The notes under the pieces were generated by a model. That model ran no database searches and was not told the DNA's origin. It was given only the letters and a program-made list of their open reading frames with translations. DNA of 64,000 nucleotides, taken from positions 620,001-684,000 of the forward strand of contig OY762510.1 in the NCBI GenBank assembly GCA_963665935.1. Reading direction: 5' to 3'. Position 1 is the stretch's first letter, and every line of letters begins with the position of its first letter. The translations under genes were made by a program, and so were the position numbers. This document shows, one piece after another, positions 43,858 to 53,926 of this stretch. The DNA is from Syntrophus sp963665935. GTDB taxonomy: Bacteria; Desulfobacterota; Syntrophia; Syntrophales; Syntrophaceae.

Positions 43858-45029
43858 TGCGACTCTCCCTTGGTCTCGGTAAAGGTTGAAATATTCAGGA
43901 GAATGCCTATCGCCGCCAGACTCACCACCAGGGACGTCCCCCCATAGCTGAGAAAGGGAAGGGCCAGACCTTTCAAGGGGATCAATCCCATCACCCCGGC
44001 GATGTTGATGACGGCTTCCAGGGCAAGAAGCATGGTCAAACCAGCGGCGACCAGGGTTCCGAAGAGATCGGGAGCCTTGAAAGCAATGAAAAACCCGCGA
44101 AAGATCAGGAGCACGAACAGGGCGATGACCACAAACACCCCGACAAAACCGGCTTCTTCGGCAATAATGGAGAGGATGAAATCCGTATGTGGTTCGGGAA
44201 GATAGAAAAGCTTCTGCATGCTGTCCCCGACGCCCACCCCGAAGGTTCCCCCGGAGCCGAAGGAAATCAGAGACTGGATGATCTGGAACCCCGACCTCTG
44301 TGGATCCTGCCAGGGGTTCATGAAAGCGGTCAACCGGCTTACCCGGTAGGGTTCATGGAAGATAAACCAGATCCCCACGGGAATAATGGCCGCCACTAGA
44401 GACCCCAGATGGACCAGTCTGGCACCGGCCATATAGAACATCAGCATCAGGATGACGGACATGATGGCACAGGTGCCGAAATCCGGCTCCAGAATGATCA
44501 GCAGCATAATGACTGCGGTAACGGCCAGCGGGACGACCACTCCCCGGCGAAAATTCTTCCGGTAGTCAATCTTACGGTTCAGGAAGTGGGCAAGAAAAAG
44601 AATCATGCAGACTTTGGCCAATTCGGAGACCTGGAAGGAAAAGAACCCCATCCGGAGCCAGCGCGTCGCCCCACCGGCACGGACGCCGACATGGGGGATA
44701 AGGACCAGTGAAAGCAGGACTATACAGACCAGGATGCCGGGATAAGCCGCCTGTTTCAAATAGTAATAGGGCATTTTCGCCATCAGAATCATGATGCCGA
44801 ATCCAAGAAGAACGAAAACGACCTGCTTCTTCAGGAAATATCCGCCGTCATGGTGGCTTGCCTGGCTCGCCGCGGCCATGATGGAACTGGAGCTGTAAAT
44901 CATGACCGTCCCGATACTGACCAGAACCAGAACCGTCAGAAGGAGAACGATATCCGGCCGTTTGTCCCCCTCGGTAAGACTGGGTATCGGCAGTTGAGGC
45001 AACGAAAATCTTTTCAGAAATCCCATCAT
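43854..45029 (-). CDS. ftsW: FtsW, SEDS-family septal peptidoglycan glycosyltransferase
   Basis: This 391-residue protein has about ten membrane helices and belongs to the SEDS family, which polymerises lipid II together with FtsI. Signature segments are GTVMIYSSSS near the first helix, GGATRWLRMGFFSFQVSELAKV, PDFGTCAIM and the C-terminal GLALPFLSYGGTSLVVSLAAIGILLNIS. The N-terminal tail is short and basic. It overlaps murD by four bases upstream and murG by four downstream. Confidence 0.97.
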   Translation of the reverse strand: MMGFLKRFSLPQLPIPSLTEGDKRPDIVLLLTVLVLVSIGTVMIYSSSSIMAAASQASHHDGGYFLKKQVVFVLLGFGIMILMAKMPYYYLKQAAYPGILVCIVLLSLVLIPHVGVRAGGATRWLRMGFFSFQVSELAKVCMILFLAHFLNRKIDYRKNFRRGVVVPLAVTAVIMLLIILEPDFGTCAIMSVILMLMFYMAGARLVHLGSLVAAIIPVGIWFIFHEPYRVSRLTAFMNPWQDPQRSGFQIIQSLISFGSGGTFGVGVGDSMQKLFYLPEPHTDFILSIIAEEAGFVGVFVVIALFVLLIFRGFFIAFKAPDLFGTLVAAGLTMLLALEAVINIAGVMGLIPLKGLALPFLSYGGTSLVVSLAAIGILLNISTFTETKGESQ

Positions 45030-46387
45030 GACAAGGCCCTCACTTCTTCCTTGAAAAAGTCCCCGCGCGCCTTATAATTGGCAAATTCGTCAAAGCTGGC
45101 GCATCCGGGAGACAACAGGACGACATCTCCGGCCGCAGCCTGCTTACGGGCGGCGGAAATGGCCTCTTTCAGGGTAGGTATTACAACGGTCGGAACAATG
45201 CCGCCAATCCGCTCCCGGATTTTTTCCCGCGCCTCCCCGAAGAGCACCAGTGCCTTGACCCGGTCCGGCAGGAGGGCGCTCAGGGTTTCAAAATCCCCAT
45301 CCTTGTCCCGGCCCCCCATAAGAAGGACCAGCGGATCGGAGAAGGTTTCAATGGCACGTTTGACGGCACCGACGTTGGTCCCCTTGGAATCGTCGTAAAA
45401 TTTTATACCCCCGATCTCCCGGGTAAATTCGATCCGGTGGGCGATCCCCGGAAAATCCGCCACCGCCCGAATGATCTCTTCCTGAGAGCAATCGCAGGCC
45501 CGGCAGGCTAGAATGGCGGCCATGACATTCTCGATGTTATGAGCCCCCGGAAGACGGATCATGTCCAGGGGATAGCTCTCCCGTCCCCCTTGGCCGTTGC
45601 GGTAAATCAGTCTCTCTCCTTCCCGGAACAGTCCGCAGTCAACGCTCTGTGTGGTGCTGAAAAAGAAGACCGGCGACGACAGGGATTTTGCCAGGACCGC
45701 CGACCGGGGCTCATCGGCATTGAGAACGGCCAGATCCCCTTCCCCCTGATTGCTGAAAATCCTTTCCTTGACGGCCCGGTAAGCCTCGAAGGATCCGTGA
45801 TAATCGACATGGTCGCAGGTCGTGTTCAGGAGAAGGGCCGCATAGGGGTGAAACGCTTGAATCCACTGGAGTTGGAAGCTGCTGACTTCGACAACGGCAT
45901 AGTCGGCACTCTGAGCTCCGGTTACGTAATTCGCCAGGGGGTTTCCGATATTTCCCCCCACAAAGACTTCCCTGCCGCTTTTCCTCAGAATATCACCGAT
46001 CAGGGTCGTGGTGGTCGTTTTCCCATTGGTCCCCGTAATAGCAATCATGGGCGTCTGCAGATATCGGCTGGCCAGTTCGAGTTCGCTCAGAACAGGGAGT
46101 TTTTTCTCCACCGCTCCTTTCAGCAGGAACGAAGAAGGCGGTACACCGGGTGACGGTACGACCAGATCCACCAAGCGCAAAGCCGCCGTGTCGTAGCCGA
46201 CCACCTCCACGCTCCCGTGGCTGTCCTCCCCAAGTTGAGGAAGCACATCCTTTTCCAGCGAAAGGTCCTTTTCATCGGTGACGAAAACCCGGGCGCCCTG
46301 CGAAATCAGAAATCGTGCGGAGGCGATTCCCGTTTTTCCCCAGCCGATGACGAGTGTTTTCTGTCCTGACAAATCCATAGATGACAT
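45026..46387 (-). CDS. murD: UDP-N-acetylmuramoylalanine--D-glutamate ligase MurD
   Basis: This 453-residue cytosolic ligase adds D-Glu to UDP-MurNAc-L-Ala. It shows an N-terminal Rossmann (LVIGWGKTGIASARFL), the ATP loop GTNGKTTTTTLIGDIL, EVSSFQLQW, the central NTTCDHVDYHGS, DDSKGTN and the C-terminal LLSPGCASFDEFANYKARGDFF. All Mur ligase landmarks are present and the length is normal. It ends by overlapping ftsW and begins one base after mraY. Confidence 0.97.
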   Translation of the reverse strand: MSSMDLSGQKTLVIGWGKTGIASARFLISQGARVFVTDEKDLSLEKDVLPQLGEDSHGSVEVVGYDTAALRLVDLVVPSPGVPPSSFLLKGAVEKKLPVLSELELASRYLQTPMIAITGTNGKTTTTTLIGDILRKSGREVFVGGNIGNPLANYVTGAQSADYAVVEVSSFQLQWIQAFHPYAALLLNTTCDHVDYHGSFEAYRAVKERIFSNQGEGDLAVLNADEPRSAVLAKSLSSPVFFFSTTQSVDCGLFREGERLIYRNGQGGRESYPLDMIRLPGAHNIENVMAAILACRACDCSQEEIIRAVADFPGIAHRIEFTREIGGIKFYDDSKGTNVGAVKRAIETFSDPLVLLMGGRDKDGDFETLSALLPDRVKALVLFGEAREKIRERIGGIVPTVVIPTLKEAISAARKQAAAGDVVLLSPGCASFDEFANYKARGDFFKEEVRALS

Positions 46388-46388
46388 C

Positions 46389-47468
46389 CTAGCGAAGTTT
46401 TAAGGTACTGATGGCCAGCAGGGCCAGCAGGATGGAAATGATCCAGAAGCGGACAATCACCTTCGGTTCCGCCCATCCCTTTAATTCAAAGTGATGATGA
46501 ATCGGAGCCATCCGGAAGATGCGCTTCCCGTGCGAGAGTTTGAACCACCCAACCTGAAAGATGACGGAGAAGGTTTCCAGGACGAAGATGCCGCCCACAA
46601 TGGCCAGCAGGATCTCCTGTTTGGTCGCCACGGCAAGGCAACCCAGCGCCCCTCCCAGGGAAAGGGATCCCGTGTCTCCCATGAAAACCTGCGCCGGATA
46701 AGTATTGTACCAGAGGAAACCGATCCCTGCGCCGACGATGGCGCCGCAGAAAATGGTCAATTCCCCGACGCCGGCCACGCCGGGGATCTGCAGGTAGGCG
46801 GCAATCTTGTAATTCCCTGCGAAATAGGCAAAGAGCAGGTAGGTCATAAAACAGGTAATGGCCGGTCCAATGGCCAGGCCATCGAGGCCGTCCGTCAGAT
46901 TCACGGCATTTGCCGCCCCGACGATGATGAAGGTCGAAAGGAAAACATAGCCCCATCCCAGGTCCGGCAGGGCCGTTTTGAAGAACGGAATGGCAACGAC
47001 GGAATTGAATCCCGGCTTTGCATAGAGGACGACACTCACCAGAAGGGCAATGGCCACTTCAAAGGCCAGCCGGACTTTACCGGGCACTCCTTTGGAACTC
47101 TTGCGAGTCAGTTTCCGGTAGTCGTCTGCAAAGCCGATCAATCCGTACCCCAGGGTAACCATGAGCACGAGCCAGACGTAATCGACCGTGAGGTTGGCCC
47201 ACAACAGGGTCGAAACCACAACGGCAAAGATAATCAGAATCCCTCCCATCGTCGGCGTACCCTCTTTGGCCAGATGGGCTTCCGGGCCATCATTCCGGAT
47301 GACCTGCCCCATCTTCAATGCCTGCAGTTTCCGGATCAGCCAGGGACCGAGGATAAAACAGATAACCAGAGCGGTAATGGTGGCATAGATCGTCCGGAAG
47401 GTAATGTAGCGGAAGACATTGAAATAGGAGTAGGTTGTATGCAGCGGATAAAGAAGATGATAAAGCAT
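46389..47468 (-). CDS. mraY: MraY, phospho-MurNAc-pentapeptide transferase
   Basis: This 359-residue integral membrane enzyme has ten predicted helices and makes lipid I from UDP-MurNAc-pentapeptide and undecaprenyl phosphate. Catalytic landmarks are GFADDYRKL (Asp pair near residue 115), NAVNLTDGLDGLAIGP and the cytoplasmic histidine loop MAPIHHHFELKGW. It follows murF by 14 bases. Confidence 0.97.
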   Translation of the reverse strand: MLYHLLYPLHTTYSYFNVFRYITFRTIYATITALVICFILGPWLIRKLQALKMGQVIRNDGPEAHLAKEGTPTMGGILIIFAVVVSTLLWANLTVDYVWLVLMVTLGYGLIGFADDYRKLTRKSSKGVPGKVRLAFEVAIALLVSVVLYAKPGFNSVVAIPFFKTALPDLGWGYVFLSTFIIVGAANAVNLTDGLDGLAIGPAITCFMTYLLFAYFAGNYKIAAYLQIPGVAGVGELTIFCGAIVGAGIGFLWYNTYPAQVFMGDTGSLSLGGALGCLAVATKQEILLAIVGGIFVLETFSVIFQVGWFKLSHGKRIFRMAPIHHHFELKGWAEPKVIVRFWIISILLALLAISTLKLR

Positions 47469-47482
47469 CCCGTCTTCCCCAT

Positions 47483-48910
47483 TCAGGCCGAAGTTCGATC
47501 AAGAATTTTCTTAACGATTTCTTCCATTTTCATCCTGCGTGAGCCTTTGACCAGAATCCAGTCTCCCGCTTCGACGAAGGAGAGGACGGAATCGATAATT
47601 TCGTCAGCGTTTTCAAAATAAAAAATCCTTTCCCCTGGCATGCCGCCTTTGGCAGCCCCGGCAGCCGTTGACCTGGAGAGCGGCCCTTTAAGAAAAAGCC
47701 GCCCCACATCGGTAGCGGCAACCTCGCGCCCAACGGATTCATGAAGATCCTCCGCAGAATCACCCAGTTCCAGCATATCCGCGAGAATCGCCACACTGCG
47801 CGCGGTTCCCTTCAGAGTCTGGATCGTTTTCAGGGCTTCGCGGACGGATGCCGGGTTGGCATTGTAGGTATCATCAACGAGAAAAGCGCCATTCGGCAGG
47901 CGGTGGACTTCAAAGCGAGCGGCTACAGGATGGAAGTTCCGGAGAGCTTGAGAAATTTCAGTAATGCCGATACCTGAGGCCCTGGACAGTGCTGCTGCAG
48001 CCAGGGCATTGTAAATGTTGTGCATACCGGATGCAGAAAGGTGAACGGTGACGGATTCCGAATTACAGTTCAACAGGAACGACTGTCCGGATACGCCCTC
48101 CTGCGCAATATTCGAAGCAGTCAAATCCGCCTGGGACACAACCCCGTAGGTCAAGGTTCTTCCCGGCCACGCACGCCGTAAAGGCGCCATGGCCTCATCA
48201 TCTGCATTAAATACCGCCAAGCCGGACCTGGACATGGAACCATAGAGATCGCCTTTTTCCTCTCGAATGCATTCCAGCGTCTTTAATCCTTCCAGATGGG
48301 CCGGGCCGATATTGGTAACAAGCGCGATATCAGGTTCTGCTATTTCTGTCAACCGCCTGATTTCACCCCGCGCATTGGTTCCCAATTCCACAAGGGCCAG
48401 ATCATGCTCCCTTTCCAGGCGGAGCAGGGTGAGAGGCAATCCAATCAGATTGTTCAGATTTCCCTCTGTTTTAAGCACGGAAAAAGTCTGTCCCAGAATG
48501 GCGGCGGTCATTTCCTTGGTCGTCGTTTTACCGGAACTGCCGGTGATGGCAATGACGGGCTTCCCCATTCGTCTCCGCCAGAAACGGGCGATATCGCCCA
48601 GGGCCCTCAGGGTATCCTCAACGAGAATCGCCAGACAGCTCCCGGTTTTTTGAGAAAGAGCCTCAAGCATACCGGCATGCTGAACATCCGCCAGGACTCC
48701 TCCAGCGCCCTTCGCAATGGCCTCCCCCAGAAAATCATGACCATCAAACCGTTCCCCTTTCAGGGGAAGGTAGAGATTGCCCTCAACGAGCTGTCGCGTA
48801 TCGGTAGACACACCACGAACGAGAAAATCGGCTTCCCCCCGCAGAAGTCTTCCCCCTGTCGCCTGGACAAGCTCATCAGCCAGAAATTCCGGCATTAAAT
48901 TACGGTTCAA
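47483..48910 (-). CDS. murF: MurF, UDP-MurNAc-tripeptide--D-Ala-D-Ala ligase
   Basis: This 475-residue ligase adds D-Ala-D-Ala to complete the pentapeptide. Residues include the N-terminal murein-precursor domain (GVSTDTRQL), the ATP loop GSSGKTTTKEMTAAIL, NIGPAHLEGLKT and DDTYNANPASVREAL. Initiation is at TTG, with GGGGAGG five bases upstream. The 156-base gap to murE is the widest inside the upstream half of the cluster and may carry an internal promoter, though none is clear. Confidence 0.96.
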   Translation of the reverse strand: MNRNLMPEFLADELVQATGGRLLRGEADFLVRGVSTDTRQLVEGNLYLPLKGERFDGHDFLGEAIAKGAGGVLADVQHAGMLEALSQKTGSCLAILVEDTLRALGDIARFWRRRMGKPVIAITGSSGKTTTKEMTAAILGQTFSVLKTEGNLNNLIGLPLTLLRLEREHDLALVELGTNARGEIRRLTEIAEPDIALVTNIGPAHLEGLKTLECIREEKGDLYGSMSRSGLAVFNADDEAMAPLRRAWPGRTLTYGVVSQADLTASNIAQEGVSGQSFLLNCNSESVTVHLSASGMHNIYNALAAAALSRASGIGITEISQALRNFHPVAARFEVHRLPNGAFLVDDTYNANPASVREALKTIQTLKGTARSVAILADMLELGDSAEDLHESVGREVAATDVGRLFLKGPLSRSTAAGAAKGGMPGERIFYFENADEIIDSVLSFVEAGDWILVKGSRRMKMEEIVKKILDRTSA

Positions 48911-49066
48911 AGAGACCTCCCCGCCCCTGTAGTGAAATGTCCTGTCATTAAAGCAGAAAGAAGAACAATTACGGACTTTAAAATTCCTGCTTCGATAAAA
49001 AATCTTATATCTTCAGATTATTGAGAGTTAATGCACCCTGACAGGCGAAAAGACGACTAGAATCAT

Positions 49067-50608
49067 TCAGTCTGCTTGAAATGAACTCTCCAGGATTTCT
49101 TTTGCAATCTCGCGGTCATCAAAATGGAGACGATTCGCCCCGATGATCTGATAATCTTCATGTCCTTTCCCGGCAATGAGAACGATATCGGAGGACCTGG
49201 CAGACCGGATTGCCGCTTCGATGGCCTCCCGCCGGTCAGGGATCACCATATATCCTCTGCCGGTCATCCCCAGAGACAACTCCTCCGGAGATCCCTTGGG
49301 GATGGACTGACAATTGATGCCGACCTCGATATCCCCGATGATGGACAGCGGATCTTCCGATCTTGGATTATCCGAAGTCAGGATCGTCAGATCGCTGTAA
49401 TTTGTCGCCACTTTGCCCATGAGGGGTCTCTTGCCACGGTCTCGATCGCCGCCACAACCAAACACCGTGATAATCCTGCCCTTCTTGAAGGGGGAAAGAC
49501 TCTCAAGCACCCGCCGCAGAGCATCGTCGGTGTGGGCATAATCGACAAACACCTGAGGTTGATTCAAGCCGCTCACCTTTTCCAGGCGGCCGGGAACGGC
49601 ATTCATCTGCATAACTCCCCGGCAGATGGCCTCAACAGGGATTCTCAAAGCAATTGCTGCGGAAACAGCGGCCAAGACATTCGACAGATTGAATTTACCG
49701 ATTAAAGGAGAGACAAGTTCGAAACGTGCAGGTCCTACCGCAATTTCCGCTTTGATCCCGTTCAGGGAAAGATCAAAAGATGAGGGGCGGATATGGGCAT
49801 CCTCTTCGATTCCAAAGGTAAGAGGCCGGTTAGCAGCCCCAGCCTCCCGAACCAGGCGTTTACCCCACGGATCATCGACATTCACTACCATGGAATGACG
49901 GCGGGATTTTCCCCCGCCGGGCAGCACTTCCGAAAAAAAACGTTTTTTCGCCTGGTAATAATTTTCCATGGTCTTGTGGTAATCCAGGTGGTCCTGGGTG
50001 AGATTGGTAAAAATTCCCAGATCAAAATGACAATCGTCGACACGCCGAAGGTCAATGGCATGGGAGGATACCTCTGCAACGACGTGCGTCACGCCGTTGT
50101 CCGCCATATCCCGTAGGATTCTCTGCAGATCCAGAGATTCCGGAGTAGTGTTGGGCGCTTCCATTTTGAGCCCGGGATAACGGTAATTGACGGTTCCCAG
50201 AACGCCGCAGCAAAATCCAGCCACCGAAAAAATAGATTCCAGGATATAAGTGATCGTGGTTTTTCCATTCGTTCCCACCACGCCGACCGCAACGAGGGAT
50301 GACGAAGGGTCTCCACAGAACGTTCTCGCGAGAAGTCCGAGGGCCCTCCGCCCATTTTTCACCCGAATCTGCGTGATCTCCGGAGAAGTCGGGACATCTC
50401 TTTCGCAGACCACAACCTTTGCACCACGACGGACCGCATCATCGATATAATCATGGCCATCGGCTTTAAGGCCCGTTACCGCCACAAAAAGGGAATTCCG
50501 GGAACACTGACGGGAATTGTAACACAGGGAAGTCACGTCCATCCCTTTGTCCGCAGGACCGCTGATCCCCAGGACATCGATTCCTTCCAATAAGACTGAA
50601 AGATTCAT
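49067..50608 (-). CDS. murE: MurE, UDP-MurNAc-dipeptide--meso-diaminopimelate ligase
   Basis: This 513-residue ligase adds the third stem-peptide residue. It shows GVVGTNGKTTITYILESIF (ATP loop), EVSSHAIDLRRVD, NLTQDHLDYHKTMENY, DYAHTDDAL and the specificity motif DNPRSEDP. The Arg of that motif contacts meso-diaminopimelate, so the wall is of the meso-DAP type usual in Gram-negatives. The catalytic Lys lies in the segment MENYYQAKKRFF. It follows ftsI by 17 bases. Confidence 0.97.
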   Translation of the reverse strand: MNLSVLLEGIDVLGISGPADKGMDVTSLCYNSRQCSRNSLFVAVTGLKADGHDYIDDAVRRGAKVVVCERDVPTSPEITQIRVKNGRRALGLLARTFCGDPSSSLVAVGVVGTNGKTTITYILESIFSVAGFCCGVLGTVNYRYPGLKMEAPNTTPESLDLQRILRDMADNGVTHVVAEVSSHAIDLRRVDDCHFDLGIFTNLTQDHLDYHKTMENYYQAKKRFFSEVLPGGGKSRRHSMVVNVDDPWGKRLVREAGAANRPLTFGIEEDAHIRPSSFDLSLNGIKAEIAVGPARFELVSPLIGKFNLSNVLAAVSAAIALRIPVEAICRGVMQMNAVPGRLEKVSGLNQPQVFVDYAHTDDALRRVLESLSPFKKGRIITVFGCGGDRDRGKRPLMGKVATNYSDLTILTSDNPRSEDPLSIIGDIEVGINCQSIPKGSPEELSLGMTGRGYMVIPDRREAIEAAIRSARSSDIVLIAGKGHEDYQIIGANRLHFDDREIAKEILESSFQAD

Positions 50609-50625
50609 TTTCTACAGTCCTTTAT

Positions 50626-52632
50626 TCAATTCCCATAGCTGAAGAGGACAGAACAAGCAGTAGTCCGTGTAATCGGCGTACCGGGCGCCGGCCGCTGCTG
50701 CGTCGCCCAGCCATTGCCCGCCACCTTGATTTCAATGCCCCTCTGTCTCGCTTTTCGGAGGACATCCCGGATACTGAGCCCCACAAAATCCGGCATTAAG
50801 GATTCATCATTACCCGCCATGCCCGTTGCCGCCACGGGGGCGGAGAGATCACTGGAAGCAGAGGCGTTAACCAGCTTCAGCTTTACCCCCGTATTCTCTT
50901 CCCGGTCCGTTTCAGGAAGCGGATTGGGACGAATATTGGGTTTAAAGCAGGTCAGGATCTGTTCTCCAATGGCCTTGAAAACAGGGGCGGAAGCTACGCC
51001 ACCCCATCGATCCTTCTGAGGTTCGTCAAGAATGACCAGAATTGCAACCTGGGGATTCTCCGCCGGGAAAAACCCCATAAAAGACGTTTTGACCCGTTCC
51101 GAAGAGTAAACATGCCGGGCAGAATCATATTTCTGTGAGGTCCCCGTTTTCCCGGCAACGGATACGCTTTCTATCCGGGCATTCTTTCCCGTGCCGTCCT
51201 CCTGCCCGACGATATCGGTCATGATGGCGGTCAGACGCCTGGCGGTATCCGGTGATACGACCCGCCTGACGACGGTCGGCGAATAATTGCGGATGATCTG
51301 CCCTTTTTTGTCCACGAGAGCCCTGACGACGTAAGGCTTCATCATGGTTCCCTGATTGGCGATCGTGGAAAGGGCAGTGATGAGCTGAATGGCCGTGACG
51401 GAGATTCCCTGGCCGAAGGCGATCGTGGCCGCATCGACCCGTGTCCAGTCATTGACGGGACGGAGCAAGCCTGGAATTTCCCCCGGAAGATCGATCCCTG
51501 TCTTCGCTCCGAAACCAAAGTTGCGGATATAATCGTAAAATTTCTCTTTTCCCAGCTTTTCCGCTATCTTTACCGATCCTATATTGCTGGAGTATTTAAG
51601 AATATCATGAACCGTCAGCACGCCGTGGCGTTTGCGCTTGGCTTCATGAATAACCCGGTTGGCAATGGCATAGGCCCCGTTTTCGCAAAAGAAGCGATCG
51701 TTTTCCCGTACAGCCCCTTCTTCAAGGGCCGCAGCAACAAGGAAAGGTTTGAAGGTGGAACCGGGGTCAAAGCAATCCGTAACGACTTTGTTCTTTTTGT
51801 TCTCTAGAGAAACGGTCAGCAAGGCATTGGGATCGAACCCCGGAGAATTGGCCATGGCCAGGATTTCACCGGTCTTTGGATCCATCACAATCGCCAGTCC
51901 CCCCTTGGCTCCCTTTTCCTGAACAGCCGCTTTGAGCTGAGATTCGACAAGATGCTGAATCCTGCTGTCGATGGTGAGAACAAGGTTTACACTTTCGTCA
52001 GACGAAACCGAAACTTTTTCCACCCGGGGAAAAAGCATTTTTCCCTTTGCGTCCCTGGTCCAGACCAACGTTTCCGGCGTACCTTTAAGGTACTGATCAT
52101 ACTTGATTTCCAGCCCTTCCAGCCCCACCGAATCCAAACCGACCAAGCCAACCAACTGGCTGGCCAGTTCCCCATTGGGATAAAATCTCTTGGGTTCCTT
52201 GACCAGGAAAATCCCCTCTATGTTCGCCTCCTCCACCTGCCGGGCCTGTTCGGACGGAATTCTGCGGGCAATCCAGCAGAATCTCTTCGAATGGAGAAGC
52301 TTTTTCATTACGTCCTGGCGATCAACATTGAGAAGAGAGGTCATCCGGACGGCTACATCCGCAGGGCGGGCCATCTTTGAGGGATCCGCACAGACCGAAT
52401 CAACCTGCAGACTCGCCGCGATTTTTTCACCATTCCGATCAAATATAATCCCCCGCTCCGGCGGCAGTTGGAGGGTCTTGGTGTGCTGCCTTTCTGCGAG
52501 TTCCTTCAGCACTTTGCCGGACATGATCTGCAGATGAATAGCCCTTGAAAAAAGGGCGACAAATAAAACGACAAAAAAGACCAGCAATGTCACCAGTCGA
52601 AATCTCAGCCATTTCAAAGATTCCGTGTTCAT
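50626..52632 (-). CDS. ftsI: FtsI/PBP3, septal peptidoglycan transpeptidase with PASTA domain
   Basis: This 668-residue class B penicillin-binding protein has one N-terminal membrane helix (about residues 11-30), a dimerisation domain and a transpeptidase with SxxK (STFK near 289), SSN (near 347) and KTG (near 496). A single C-terminal PASTA domain (MPDFVGLSIRDVLRKAR) follows an extended linker. PASTA on FtsI is common in Gram-positives and in deltaproteobacteria, but absent in Escherichia coli. Its ATG overlaps the ftsL stop by four bases. Confidence 0.96.
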   Translation of the reverse strand: MNTESLKWLRFRLVTLLVFFVVLFVALFSRAIHLQIMSGKVLKELAERQHTKTLQLPPERGIIFDRNGEKIAASLQVDSVCADPSKMARPADVAVRMTSLLNVDRQDVMKKLLHSKRFCWIARRIPSEQARQVEEANIEGIFLVKEPKRFYPNGELASQLVGLVGLDSVGLEGLEIKYDQYLKGTPETLVWTRDAKGKMLFPRVEKVSVSSDESVNLVLTIDSRIQHLVESQLKAAVQEKGAKGGLAIVMDPKTGEILAMANSPGFDPNALLTVSLENKKNKVVTDCFDPGSTFKPFLVAAALEEGAVRENDRFFCENGAYAIANRVIHEAKRKRHGVLTVHDILKYSSNIGSVKIAEKLGKEKFYDYIRNFGFGAKTGIDLPGEIPGLLRPVNDWTRVDAATIAFGQGISVTAIQLITALSTIANQGTMMKPYVVRALVDKKGQIIRNYSPTVVRRVVSPDTARRLTAIMTDIVGQEDGTGKNARIESVSVAGKTGTSQKYDSARHVYSSERVKTSFMGFFPAENPQVAILVILDEPQKDRWGGVASAPVFKAIGEQILTCFKPNIRPNPLPETDREENTGVKLKLVNASASSDLSAPVAATGMAGNDESLMPDFVGLSIRDVLRKARQRGIEIKVAGNGWATQQRPAPGTPITRTTACSVLFSYGN

Positions 52633-52976
52633 CGTTTCTTCACGCTTTCTCCAAGATGGATGATCTGTTCTCTTTGAGGATAAATCATCTGCAATTTCTC
52701 TTTCACAATCGTCTCAATGCGATTCGGCGCCTTGAGCGTCGCGATCTCAACCTTCAACTGACGTTGTTCTTCCAGGAGTTGCTCCCTGTGAGTCATCTCC
52801 TCGGCGATCTTATACTCCAGACCCGTCATCCGGAGATGAGACCAGACATACATCAGGGCCACGCCCATCAGGACAAAGGCCGCGATGATCAAGGGAGCGT
52901 ATTTCACCCCCTTTGATTTTTCCTCCTCCGGCAATTCCGGCGGGAGAGACATGTCCTGAGTTTCGTCGATCGGCAA
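52629..52976 (-). CDS. ftsL: FtsL-like division protein
   Basis: This 115-residue bitopic protein has an acidic cytoplasmic tail, one membrane helix (residues 27-44) and a periplasmic coiled coil (EEMTHREQLLEEQRQLKVEIATLK) followed by a short conserved end (RIETIVKEKLQMIYP). Sequence conservation in this family is low. The assignment rests on size, topology and position between rsmH and ftsI. It works with FtsB and FtsQ to activate FtsWI. Confidence 0.88.
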   Translation of the reverse strand: MPIDETQDMSLPPELPEEEKSKGVKYAPLIIAAFVLMGVALMYVWSHLRMTGLEYKIAEEMTHREQLLEEQRQLKVEIATLKAPNRIETIVKEKLQMIYPQREQIIHLGESVKKR

Positions 52977-52979
52977 GCG

Positions 52980-53924
52980 CTATATCCTTTCCGCAGTTCG
53001 CAGTCTCGCACTTCGTGCCCGGGGATTGGCCGCCACTTCTTCATTTGAAGGCGAGACGGGTTTTCTGCTCACAACTTTCAGCCGAGGGCTTTGGCCACAG
53101 GAACAAAAGGGCATATCGGTCGGGCAGATACATCCCTTCTCCAAAGAACGGAAACTATGTTTGACAATGCCGTCCTCCAGGGAGTGAAAGGAGATAATTG
53201 AGAATCGGCCGCCTGGTTTAAGGCAGTCGGTGCCGCTTTGAATGGCACGGTAAAGGTTGGCAAGCTCGTTATTGACGTAAATCCGGAGGGCCTGGAAAGT
53301 TCGGGTTGCCGGATGGATTTTCTTGTGCCGGGCAGAACCCGGCAACGCACCGGCAACAATGGCTGCAAGCTGTGTTGTTGTCCGAATCGGAGCCTCTTTA
53401 CGCTTTGCGGCAATCGCCCGGGCAATCCGTCCTGCCATGATTTCTTCTCCATACTGCCTTATGATTTCCTTCAATTCTCGTTCAGAACAGGCATTGACGA
53501 CATCATAGGCGCTCCGACCGGATTCCGGATCCATGCGCATATCCAGCGGCGCTTCCTGGAGAAAGCTGAAGCCCCTTTGTGCCGTATCCAACTGATGGGA
53601 GGAAACCCCGAGATCGAGTAAAATGCCGTCGACTTTGGGGATATCTTGGTCCGTGAGCACTTCCCGAAGGTCTGCATAATTCGCTTTGACAAGCTCTTTT
53701 CTCCGGCCAAAAGCCATCAGGTGCTTTTCTGCAGCCTCCAGGGCTTCCTTGTCGACATCCATCCCCAGGAGGAAACCATCCGGAGCGGATCTTTCCAGAA
53801 TGAGCGCGGCATGGCCTCCGCCGCCCACCGTTCCGTCAACGTAGACGCCTCCACTGCGGCAGTTCAGGGAAGCGACGGCTTCTTCAAGGAGTACGGGTTC
53901 ATGATAGGCATCCTCACCGACCAT
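52980..53924 (-). CDS. rsmH: RsmH (MraW), 16S rRNA m4C1402 methyltransferase
   Basis: This 314-residue SAM enzyme methylates N4 of C1402 in 16S rRNA. It shows HEPVLLEEAVASL, YVDGTVGGGGHAALIL (SAM loop), LLDLGVSSHQLD, RGFSFLQEAPLDMRMD and FSIISFHSLEDGIVKHSF. An inserted helical domain lies between about 110 and 210. It starts 2 bases after the mraZ stop in the classic mraZ-rsmH-ftsL order. Confidence 0.97.
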   Translation of the reverse strand: MVGEDAYHEPVLLEEAVASLNCRSGGVYVDGTVGGGGHAALILERSAPDGFLLGMDVDKEALEAAEKHLMAFGRRKELVKANYADLREVLTDQDIPKVDGILLDLGVSSHQLDTAQRGFSFLQEAPLDMRMDPESGRSAYDVVNACSERELKEIIRQYGEEIMAGRIARAIAAKRKEAPIRTTTQLAAIVAGALPGSARHKKIHPATRTFQALRIYVNNELANLYRAIQSGTDCLKPGGRFSIISFHSLEDGIVKHSFRSLEKGCICPTDMPFCSCGQSPRLKVVSRKPVSPSNEEVAANPRARSARLRTAERI

Positions 53925-53926
53925 TC

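Noticed and set aside
42661..43947. 428-codon open frame opposite murG
   Set aside because: It is antisense to murG with no start signal or motif.
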